This document shows, piece after piece, positions 1 to 9,786 of a DNA stretch of 64,000 bases. The stretch spans positions 102,275,698 to 102,339,697 of the forward strand of contig CM024758.1 of assembly GCA_014218235.1 (NCBI GenBank), read 5' to 3'. A program made the translations under genes and the position numbers. Within the stretch, counting starts at the first letter, position 1. Each line of letters begins with the position of its first letter. A model generated the notes under the pieces. It was given only the letters and a program-made list of their open reading frames with translations, did not search any database and was not told where the DNA came from. The stretch comes from Colocasia esculenta. Its lineage: Eukaryota > Streptophyta > Magnoliopsida > Alismatales > Araceae.

Positions 1-2502
1 GATGCGATGTTTCTTACGTTCTGTGTGTTCTTCAAGTTGGTAGGGAGACTTCCTCTTTTAATTTGTGTTATTTAAATGGTTTACAGCTTTAAGAGCATGA
101 TAGAATGGCATGTGGTAGTTTAGCTTTCGTTTTATAAGCTTATGTATGAGTGGCATGGTGGGTGGAGTGGTTTTTGGAGGAGGAAGAAGAGTTCAGCCGC
201 TTGCCTGTGAAGGCGACGGACTGAACTGTCGCGTTTTGGTTTGGAACGTGATGCCTTGGGCCGTCGCGTACATGTGTTCTAATTGGGTTCGACCAATTGG
301 TCTGGATGCAACCACTTGACCTGCCACGATTTTGTTGAACGTGTCAGTGTGGTCCATCATAATTCTGTGTACAGTTTAGTGTGGTCTTCATTGTGATGCA
401 TCATTTTGTCGCGATTTGTGCTTTGACTATCGGTGTTGACTGTTTGGCCTGAAGGCGACGTATCGGGCCGTCGTGTTATGGTCACGATGCTGGGCCCTAT
501 TGCGTTAGGCTTTGAATCGCATCTAGGTAGGTCGTCGCGTTCTTAAAGGTGACGTCTATGTCCGCCGCGATTTGGCTTCCGAGGTATGTTTGTGATGCTT
601 GAGTTGTGATGGTCTGGTGTTGACCTAGCCCTGGTTTCTAGGGTGCTGTTAAGGTGTTTAAGTTGTCTCTATAATTAGTAAGGCATGTTTAGGCTAATGT
701 ATTGGATTGTAATTAATTAGTGAGTTATGTTAATGTGGTTAATCATGTTAAACATGTTATAACGGCTATGTGGTTTATATGTGTGATTTAGGTGCTTAGA
801 AGTGCGTTGCTATGGGGGTCATGAGATGACTAATGACATGCAAGGTTATTATGCGTTTATGTGGTTCACGTGTGTTTAAGTGTATGGTTTCTTGGAGGTC
901 ACAATGTGACCAGTGACGAGCTAATTGGGGTGCACCGTGGTATAAGTTTTATAGTTATGATAAGTGCTCAGTGTGGTTTGTGTGTTGCCAAGTTTGGTGG
1001 TCCGGCGCCTATTCCAGAATGCCTCTTCAGTCGGGTACCCAAGGTTCACTGTGAGCCAGGCACGTTGTGCTCGGGGAGTGTCCCGGTATGGTGTGTACCA
1101 TAGAGGTCTGTGTCGTCTTCTTGGACACCCTCACTCCTGTGTTTGAGTTGTACGTCTGACAGAGGGAAAGACGATAGTGGGCAGCGACTCATGTTTGTGG
1201 GTGTGCGGTCACTTGTAGCGCGCTCGTGGTTGGGGGTATGGACACCGGTAGATGTACTGGGCCCCAACTAGTCCTATTTTTCAGTGCCTCACTTTAGGGA
1301 GGTTGGGCTAGAGTCCCTAAAGGTGCCAGGCATGGGTCTACAGCTGTGTGATCTGCAGGTGTGGTGTTGGTTGGTCTCCACTGTTCTTTGGTTTTACTGT
1401 GTGGTTGTGGAGCGGTAGTTGGACCTTTCATCCGTGACTGCGGAACTGAGAGATAGTTCTTGTGCTGTGCTGTCCGGGTTGGATACTGGCGTCATGAACC
1501 AGTAGTTCGTTCTCGTGTAGTGGCATCGTTCCTTTCCGACTCGTGCTTTTCCAGTGGTCGTGGCTTGTGAGTGGTGACTCACCGGTTGTGGTTCTGACTC
1601 ATTGTGGTGTTCCTCGTTGTGGCACTGTGGTGGTTGTGGTTCTGTGGTGGTACCTCGTGGTGGTAGGTACTTGTACCCTTTGTGGGTAGCCGTTTTATCG
1701 TGGTACACAGTGCACTACCCTTTTCAGATGTTGAGGTGGAGTTGTGCTCCATGGAGGTCGTGTCATGTGACCTTCCACTCATTGAGTTGTACCCTCCCGA
1801 GGGTAGTCGTTAGAGGTGTTTGTTGTTTTAGGGTATATTGGACTAGCTCCTTGTTGACAGTCCTATTACCCTTGTGTTTGTGGTTCGCCTGTGAGGCTTG
1901 TGGCCTAGGCATTTCCGTTATCATTGTGGATTGGTGTTTCTGTACCAGTCCTCTTGGTTTCTTAGATTTTGCATAATGTGTTAGGTAGTGAGTTTTATTT
2001 AATTGTAGTTTAATTATGTTTAATGTGATTATGTTGTGGTTTAGCTATCGGTGTTGCCAGTGAGGCCCTTTATGGTTGAGGTCTCTTTAGTTTCCAGTTG
2101 CTATTTTTGGGAGGTCCATGTTGAGCCAGTGACTTGTTGAGGCTCACTCCCTTAAAGTCTTTTTCAGGTGTTAGCCGTGTGTTTGGCTTACAGCAGCATC
2201 ATGGTAGACTTGTACCACTAGTAGTTGAGTCGTAGTTGTGTTTAGTGTGAGCTTTGCTCCCTCGAGATATGCCCCAGCTAGTTGTACTTTTCTCTTGGAC
2301 ATGTAATTTGTATTGAGATAGTATAATTTTTGGTAAATAAATATGAGAACATGTACTTTCTTGTATCTTATATTCTTGTGATTGTCTTTTATATTCCTGC
2401 TGGACACTTGTGTGAGATATCCCTTGCGAGACTTCGGTCCGATCGCGGGAGGCGGACTTGGATATAGAGCCTTATTGGGCATAAATATCCAGGGTTGGTA
2501 CA
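1..2502 (+). repeat. L1 5' LTR (about 470 bp of its left end missing)
   Basis: Aligns by eye over its whole length with 18427-21601, apart from a LINE insertion and a deletion of about 235 bp in the other copy (bases corresponding to about 2086-2318 are missing near 21418). It ends GGTTGGTACA, two bases before the primer binding site. It carries a GCGAC/GTCGC dyad array at about 209-572, followed by a weak TATA-like CTATAATTAG near 668. Small open frames here are not coding; they shift between the two LTR copies. Confidence 0.85.
209..572. promoter_or_regulatory. Dyad array, GCGAC-N10-GTCGC type, in L1 5' LTR
   Basis: Repeated inverted half-sites with a constant 10-base spacer: GCGAC-N10-GTCGC near 212, a decayed pair near 250, and GCGAC-N10-GTCGT near 450. 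More decayed pairs run to about 570. The same pairs recur at 18630-19010 with different transitions, so the consensus can be read through the decay. Spacers differ between neighbouring pairs. Confidence 0.7.
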
Positions 2503-2504
2503 GC

Positions 2505-2516
2505 TGGTATCAGAGC
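2505..2516 (+). other. Primer binding site of L1 (initiator tRNA-Met)
   Basis: TGGTATCAGAGC begins two bases after the LTR end. It is the complement of the 3' end of plant initiator tRNA-Met, the usual minus-strand primer of Tekay-like and many copia elements. It fixes the right end of the 5' LTR at 2502. Confidence 0.9.
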
Positions 2517-5076
2517 ATGGTCTAGTGAGAATATGATAAGACATTAAGGTTACAATGTCCCAAGACATCGTTTAATGTCCACTGCTGGTAGTAAGTCTGC
2601 GTTTTTGTGTGATTTTTAGTGGGGTATTCACGTGAGCTTTTGTCATGTGAATTGTGTGCCTATGTTTGTTGGATTGACAATTGCTAGTGGTGGCAGAGAA
2701 ATGGTGTGGTTGGTAATGGTATAGTTCGTTGAGTTGTGCTAGTAAGTTGGTTTATTGCAGAAAGGTATGATTGTGTAGAGGTTTTCAGGTGTAGAAAATT
2801 GAGGTAATTGGTAAGTTCAGTTGTCATATTCAGTAAAGATAGAGTCATGTTCTGAGGAAGATATGATTTAGTGTGATGCAAGTGTTCTAGCAAGGTGGAG
2901 AATCAACAGAGACATGTATAAGGTAATGGATGTGAATATGTGTAAAAGGAAATTATTGGAGAGGTAATTGTGTAATAGAGTTACAGCGGGAACAATGTTG
3001 TAATGTGGAACAATGTGTGTTAAAGATTGGCAAATGTAAGGATTACGATTGAGAAAGTTAGCAGAGGTAATTGAAATGTTTGAGATTTGTGTCAGTAAGT
3101 GTTAAGAAGCAATTTGGATGATCATGTGATTAGTGATATAGAAGATTTTGAATAATTAAGTGAGGCAGATCAGCTTCAGATGAGGTGTTGGTAAATAGAG
3201 GAGCAGTGATATGTGGCAGTAGAGTTAAATGTGTTTTGTGATCAGAAATGGTTATAGCAGAGAAAGTTTGAGAATAATGTTGCTATAGGTGATGATGGTA
3301 ATAGGCAGTTCGATATAAAGCTCAATATAAGTGTGTGTAGAAGTGAACAATTGGAAATAGAGAGAGTAAAGGTAAGATTAGTAATATTTAGCAGTTGGAG
3401 TTAAGAATGTTGGGAATAAGATAAAGTTATGTAAACAAGAACAAAAAAAGGCAAGGTAGCTGAGAAGCTGATAAGGGAATGTCAGATTGAGCAGAATAGA
3501 AAGCCAGATTGTGAAAGAATTAAAGTAAATGTTTGAATGAAAGGGATATTAATGAGTATGTTGTAACAATGGTGTTTTTTAGTACTTAAGAATAAAACAA
3601 TTATTGCAAGGTAATTGGAAAAGTAGATGCTAAGATTATAAAGCAGCATTGTGAAACAGAGGAATCAGGCGGAGCAGATTATTATATTTAAAGAAATGGG
3701 TACTTGAATTCTAGTTTTGGTAGTGTTTCAGTGAAAGATAGTTGTGTGTTAAGAAAAGTTATAGTGTAAGTGGTACAGTGAGATCAGCCAGATAGTGGAA
3801 TAATTAAAGGAAAGCCTTTTGCAAAGATGGTATTATATTCAATATAGTTGCCAGTAAATTTAAAGCTCAGTGTTATTGATTAAATGAAGAAAGAATGTGG
3901 AAGATTATGGAATGACAATAGTCAGGTGATATAAGAAATGTGCAGTAAGAGTTTATGTGGTAATGTACAATAAGTGATTCAAATGAATAGATGAGTTTTG
4001 TTATAAAGTTTTTTCCAGAGTTTGATGTAAAAGCCACAGTAGATCAGTTAAAGAATAGTGAGCAGATTAAAGTATGGCAGAATAGAACAGAGAGAGCAAG
4101 AAGTGTATGAGAATTGAAAATTTTAAAGTCAGTAGATTGTAGAATATGGAAAGGAAAAGTGTGATCAATTGAGCAGTGAAGAATTTTGAGTCAGATGGCA
4201 CCTGATTGAGAAGGAGTTTGGTAAAGTTGAAGCAGAGTATGTGTAGAGTTAGTTGAGCAGTTTTATTTTTCCGATAAGAGAGTACAGTGTCACAGTAATG
4301 AAAATGGATATTTTGAAGGGTTATGGATTTGATTTGTTGAGTTAGTTAGAGAATATTATTTGAAGTAAGGAAAGTATGTAAAGAGTAAAGCATGTTAGTA
4401 GTAGTATAGTAAGATTTAGAATTCAGTGTGGTACAAATAAAATTGAAGCATTAAAGAAAGTAGTTTAGAAATTAGGTGTTTTCTCCCCATGGTAAGTAGT
4501 TGTGTAAAATGGTTTAATAAGTAACTGAAGTCAGCCCAGTTAGAGTCAGAATAGTAGTGTGAATAAAGAGAATTAAAGGCAATAATGAAGGCAGACTTTA
4601 TGGAATATTTTGGCAAGTATCTGATGTAATTAGAGTGGCGCAGCGGAAGCATAGAAGATTCAAGACTCCCAGGTCATCAGAAGTTTAATTGTTTAAATTT
4701 TTTTGAGGTTTTTGTAGAGCTAATTAAAGAGGCAGTGGTTCTTAACAAGATATGAGTTTAAAGTGGTATAATCAGATTGATACACAGAGGCAGAAAATTC
4801 AGATATGGTAATTTGATTTTTCTTCAAGGAATTGATAGTTGAGAATACGAGTAGAGGTAAGACAGAGTAACCGTTAGCAGTAATAGGCCGATAGTGGAAT
4901 AGCACCAAGAAGTTCGAAATTTGAAGATGGTTTAATATGGCAGAGCACTTAAAGGTGGCAGTTTATGGTAAAAAGTTCTATGTAAGAGAAGCGGTACAGA
5001 AAGAAATGTTGTAAACACAGCTAGGAAAAGTGTGGAGGTAGGTTGAGTCTAAGGAGATAAAGCGCCAACAGCAAGG
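2517..5076 (+). other. L1 internal region: non-coding, cytosine-depleted
   Basis: From about 2640 to 5070 the plus strand is very poor in C; sample 60-base lines at 3001, 3061 and 3121 hold 3, 3 and 5 C. G stays common. Most remaining C lie in CA, and CG is nearly absent. No gag or pol motif is readable in any frame, and the ORFs at 4416-4652 and 4720-4908 on the minus strand are by-products of the skew. The region ends where T-A is inserted and resumes at 17687. Confidence 0.75.
4629..4650 (+). other. Fragment matching the 5' end of initiator tRNA-Met
   Basis: GTGGCGCAGCGGAAGC (4635-4650) is identical to the 5' acceptor/D-arm region of plant initiator tRNA-Met as I know it. The match extends left to about 4629 with one C-to-T change. 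The anticodon and 3' half do not follow, so this is not a tRNA gene. It stands out in an otherwise C-depleted region and lies in an element primed by this same tRNA. Confidence 0.6.
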
Positions 5077-5347
5077 TGTAGACATGCGAATTTGGCTCCA
5101 CCGCGGGCAAATTTCATATTGTGCCATAATGCCACAAATGGCCTTCCTTTTGCCTTACAAGAGTGATTTTCCCAATATTTTTGAATCACACCCATTCTTC
5201 CTCGGTGCTTCCCTTTCGTTTCAAATGTGGTTCGGTCGCAGATCGACCTGTGCGGTCAGGTCGCGGGGGTCCGGGGGTAGTGCCCGGTGGGGGTCTCCGG
5301 GGGTAGCGCCTCCGGAAGCTAAATTTGGTTAAGGCACAACTTCATTG

Positions 5348-5821
5348 ATTCGCGTCCACTACATTGGACGCCTTTTAGGAAGACCGTATCACGTCCTTCC
5401 GCCCCGACGCATTTCAAATCAAGACGCGTCGGCCTGAGCCGCCGCGATTAGGTGAAACCTCGAAAGTCGTCGCACTCAAGTGCCTACCCCTCGGAACCAT
5501 GCAAAATATCTGAATCACGTTCTGCCACCCAGACACAATTAGGTCGTAGGCCTGACATGCCAGACCTCGGAAGTCGTCCCATGTGCCTAAATCATAATCG
5601 CGGCGAAGTAGGCCGACGCATTTCCAAAACGCGGCGACCATCCCCGACGCAATTCTAAAAGTGGTCATTATTGCCAAATGTCAAATCAAGTTGACTTCTG
5701 AATCGCGGCCTGCCGCCCAGACGCGATTTAAATCAAGTCGCGACGCGCTTGCCCGAATAGCGGCCTGCCGCCCGGACGCGTTTCAGTCTTAAGTCGCGTC
5801 CGCTGTAATGGACGCGATTTG
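5348..5821. promoter_or_regulatory. Dyad array, CGCGTC-N10-GACGCG type, ending 13 bp before a TATA box
   Basis: About eight pairs of the form [A/T]CGCG(T/G)C-N10-G(A/C)CGCG(A/T)TT share a constant 10-base spacer. Examples start near 5350, 5388, 5424, 5601, 5630, 5703 and 5793. Spacer sequences differ, and many arms show CG-to-TG/CA decay. The array ends at about 5821, just upstream of the TATA box at 5834. It recurs in the 3' LTR at 16440-16920. Confidence 0.75.
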
Positions 5822-5833
5822 AATCCGTGATGC

Positions 5834-5842
5834 CTATAAATT
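5834..5842 (+). promoter_or_regulatory. TATA box of T-A 5' LTR
   Basis: CTATAAATT follows the dyad array directly and is kept in the 3' LTR at 16932-16940. Position within the LTR and conservation between copies suggest the core promoter of the element. Confidence 0.65.
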
Positions 5843-6592
5843 GGACCCGAGGGTCATTTGTTCAGGGGGTTCCACGAAGTGGCGAAGCCCTGCCGGATCA
5901 TCACCTCGATTCCGAGCCATTCCTTGCCGACCCATTCTTCTTCCTCGGAGTCCAGCGCCATCGTCTCCTTCCACTCCACGCACGAGGCGGAAGCGTCTTC
6001 TTCCTCTCCTTCGTCGTCCAACCGGCGACGGCCCGTCACGCCTCACCAACATTTTGGGGAAGCACCCCCCTTCCTCTTTCTCCTTTTATTTGCATTTCTA
6101 CCTCCTCTGGGCCCCCACGTGGCCCTCCTTTTTCTTTTACACACACATGCATGCATACACACACACACACACACACACCATTTTTAGGGGTTTAAAAACC
6201 ACCATCCAGTGAGTCCTCCCCATTTTTATTCATTTTATTTATTCGTTTGGGATTTGGTACTACAGGCCTTATTTCGCTAATCCCCATTCCTATTTGTCTT
6301 TTTTGCAAGGGTAATCAAACGAGGATATGCCCTCTACCGCGGCCGGCCGTGTTCGTAGAGGAAGATAGAACCCACATCATCCTCCGCGCAATCTCCCTGC
6401 TAAAAAGGTACACACTCGATCACTCCTCCCATCTCGCACCCCTCGCCGTGCGTCTCCATTCGGCACCCTCGTGTGCCTGGCAATCACATTTCTTTTCTTT
6501 TCCGTCTTTTCCACCACCTTTCATTTTCCACCCCTCTTTGTGGGCCTACTGTTCTTCGTCCCCTTGAAAAGAATCGAAAAACATAACCTACA

Positions 6593-6612
6593 AATTGGCG
6601 ATCACGGTGGGA
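6593..6612 (+). other. Putative primer binding site of T-A
   Basis: AATTGGCGATCACGGTGGGA follows the LTR end immediately. Tat and Athila elements usually show a TTGGCGCC-like site followed by a CGGTGGG block here, so this looks like a mutated version. The exact tRNA is uncertain. Confidence 0.45.
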
Positions 6613-7478
6613 CCTCCTTTTGCTTTTTTCCTTTGATTACCCCCCTCCTTCGTGCCCCACGTGGCACACTTCTTTTATATTTGCTATATACCATGCGACA
6701 TGCTGTGTGTTTAGTTTAGTTTTTATATTATTCATCCATTTTTCATGTTTCTTACTTTTCTTTGAGTTCTTGGGTGGCCTTTGAAATCGCGTCCTCTACA
6801 GAGGACGCGTTTCACTGTGAAAACACGGCCGGTGGCCCGGACGCGTTTCAGTTTTCTTATTGCGGTGACAGAGGCTGACGCGTTTCTTCCAGTAGTCCAC
6901 AGAGACTAGGCGCGGCACTGACAGCCTTCTGCGGCTCTCAGTTCCGCGTCCAGGTGACTGGATGCGATTCTGAAGTCGCGGTGGCTGTACCCGCCGTGAT
7001 TCAGAGTGCTGACAGAACGCGCCCCTTCTGCCATTTTTTTTGCTATAAACTGCTGCATACATGGCATATTGCATCAGTTGGGGGACCTCCTTCCCTCATA
7101 TCCCAGGCTCCACACACCCTTCCGGTGAAGGCTAGCTCTCCATCGGGCATTCTGTCCCTTTGGACTAGCGAACCTTCTCCCGGAACCCCGTAAGACTCCG
7201 TACCCCGTGGATTCCCTCACGGCGGACCGAGCTGGCGGTACCCTTTCGTTGACCCGGGTTTAGACATCCTATTGCGTGGTGAGGATGAGAATTAGCTGTG
7301 CCCCGAAGTATATATCTTCTACCCAACTAGAATCTCATCTGGAGTGACACAATATTTTTAAATCCATTTAATTAACTGTGAAACTCCTAAAACAAACGCT
7401 AAGCATTACAACTTGTTTGAACCACATATTGATTGATTAATCTTTGTTCAACCTTGTTTGTTTGCTTGCTTGTCAAAA
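6613..7478 (+). promoter_or_regulatory. T-A leader with a second dyad array and TATA box (possible LTR-derived block)
   Basis: A GTGCCCCACGTGGCAC palindrome lies at 6652-6667. From 6783 to about 7003 there are at least five pairs of the CGCGTC-N10-GACGCG class, followed by CTATAAAC at 7043. The next 250 bases resemble, in order, a stretch of the Tekay-type solo LTR near 38780-38890 (CTCTCC.TCGG, GGACTAG.GAAC, CCGTAAG.CTCC, GTGGATTCCC). I infer an old LTR fragment, or a shared promoter module, between the T-A LTR and gag. No gene is seen. Confidence 0.45.
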
Positions 7479-9786
7479 ATGGACCCATATTATCATGCTG
7501 ATTTTTATTATGAGGACTATGAGGATAATGTTAGATCCCCATCTTTTCAATCCCATGTCCGTCCATTTCACCACCATGAGGGACAACCTTCTACTTCATA
7601 TGGTCATGTGCGCACGCTGCGCACTGACTTATCTGATGTCTCCTCACATTTACCTCCAATTAAAACCCGACAAGAGCCTGCCCCCCACCATGATTCCACA
7701 GTGCAAACTGTCCTGCATGCACTGGATCAGCTCACTCCTCAACAACTAAACCTGATTCAATCTTTAGTTGAGGTGTGACTCCCTCTACGACTCCCTCTCC
7801 TTCTCCTACTCCCAGGCACCTGCCTTTGTATATTCCCGCGACTTCGCCACATACCCCTGTATATTCTTCATCACCTCAGCCCCCTGGCCATTTGCACTCC
7901 CGTGCTCCGGTCCGTACAGACTAACCCTTGGGAAGGCCCATTAATTCAAGGCGACCCCCATGTGCTTCCTCAGTTGCCCAACAGCAACCCACTCCACACC
8001 AAAATGCTCTTCTCTAGAAATTGAATAATCTGGAGAATCAAATCAACAAGCTTTCAAATCCCATGGGTGACCCCGTTGCCGCAATGCCGGCTCTCCCAAA
8101 AATTTACATTCATCCATCGGAGATGCCGTCATACCGATTGTACAATGGCACGGGGAACCCCTACCTTCACATTAAAGAATTCCTTTATGAGTCTTCCTGT
8201 TGGCAACGTGACCCCATCACGTTGGCATATTTATTCAGAAAGTCTCTTGATGGCCCTGCGCTCGAATGGTTCTACTCTTTAGAGCCAAGTGAGGCAGGGG
8301 ACTTCCGCCCTCTGAACAAAAGATTCCTTTAGAGGTACAAGGACTGCGTCAGCCCTTATCTCTCTATCACAGATCTAGCATCCGAGAAGATGGGGGCCAA
8401 CGAGGCCTTTGTACAATTTGCTGACCGTTGGAGGTCAATGGCCACTCGCTTACAACATGAGCTCTCGGAGTCAGAGAAAGTCAAAATCATCATTTCCAAC
8501 TCTACTCCGAGGTTCAGGCACATCTTGGCCATGAACCAGATTGAGACGATGGAAGAGCTCTACGAGCGGGGATGTTACATCCAAGCACATTTGATGGACT
8601 CCTCGATCGTAGATCTTTTTGATCAAATTAATCTGAGAAAGAATGGATCAGTGGATGCCATCCACCTCACCAACGTACAACATCCACCCCATATGCACCT
8701 CCACAACTACCCATCTACTATGGCATGCCACCACCCAGGCATCCACTGATTCGCCCTCCTCGGACTCAGCAACCTCCAACTGGGCCCTATGATGCCCCTA
8801 TTTTTTATGAAGAAGCTCCTGCGCCCTATGTTGCACCTGCTCCGGCTCCCATGCCGATTCCCATACCTCCACCACAACAACCTCCACCCCACCACAGCCT
8901 ATTACTCGGGCTGAAGTTGCCAATACCGAACCCATCCAGGAAACCACCTGGTGCTACGATGATGAACCTTCCGAGGTCATGTTCGTATGCCATTTATCTA
9001 CACCTCCTACATTGCCATCCATTGCCATTAAGCCTTCCATAATTAAACCTCCACTTACCATTACACCAATCATTAGGCCTACTATTACGCCATCACCCTT
9101 GGCAGCCGAACCCGAGCAAATCTTCCCCTTCATACCCATTACACCTCCACTGGCCATACAACCTCCCATTACTCCATCCACATCCACCCCCATCCAACGG
9201 AGCGGGTGTAAATGTTTAAGGAGATTCAAGCTTCAGCAGAAGAAGGAAGTCCCGGGATCGGACATGCTTTTCAAAATCCAAGATTACATCCCTCGCATGC
9301 CGGTCATTATCAAAATACCGGGCACATTTACCGAGCGGGAGTGCTCCCCTCCAATCATGGCCGTCAAGAGGCCTTCTAAGTCGATGCCAATCATTCCAGT
9401 TGCCAGCCGGTGTCATTTCAAAATACTCATAGGGAATCTCTCCCTCCAAGCTCTCATGACCCCCCACACCGTTATTGTGAACCTTCCCACTCTAGTGAAG
9501 GGGTCAGCTTCTTAGATTGTGCTCATGCACTCCACCGCCAAACCATTGGCACAGTCTATCACCCAAGGGGTCGTGCCCCCTTCCATATCCAACGTTTTAC
9601 AATCTTTGGGCATGATCCCCTCTTTGTTGTTTCCAACTCCACCAGTGGAACTCCCCACCTTTTCATTAAACTACATTCCAAGGGAGTTACCACTGTTGCT
9701 TGACAATCCGACGGAAGTCAACAACCCTCCAATCATTGAGAGCCGCTCAATCTCTCTGAGAAGAGCAAGTTCATCCGCCCGCTAGG
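7479..9786 (+). pseudogene. T-A gag-like gene, broken
   Basis: The N-terminal frame starts with Met at 7479 (MDPYYHADFYYEDYED) and stops at 7776. A second stretch, 8021-8749, has the retrotransposon gag core (PYLHIKEFL, then LDGPALEWFYSL) with an in-frame TAG at 8330. It continues in the same frame through a helical gag region (FADRWRSMATRL). The frame then changes near 8720 into a proline-rich linker and again near 8895 (PITRAEVANTEP, WCYDDEPSEVMFVCHL), remaining readable to 9785 with one stop at 9513. Gag forms the cytoplasmic particle that packages the RNA. The last 300 codons are not recognised: they hold no protease DSG motif and no CCHC knuckle. At least two frameshifts and two stops make it inactive. 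Confidence 0.75.

Larger units (their letters stand above)
5077..6592 (+). repeat. T-A 5' LTR
   Basis: Begins TGTAGACATGCG and ends CCTACA. It is co-linear with 16171-17681, with scattered substitutions and a small deletion near 5755 that removes one half-site. It contains a dyad array (5348-5821), a TATA box (5834), an ACGTGGC box near 6118, a (CA)n tract (about 6139-6179) and the block 'GGGGTTTAAAAACC' that has a relative in the T-B LTR (about 36735). ORFs within it are not coding. Confidence 0.88.

Noticed and set aside
4629..4690. A complete initiator tRNA-Met gene
   Set aside because: Only the 5' arm matches; anticodon loop, T-arm and 3' acceptor are absent.
2640..5070. C depletion as ordinary methylation decay
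   Set aside because: Deamination acts on both strands and would deplete G as well; G stays high on the plus strand.
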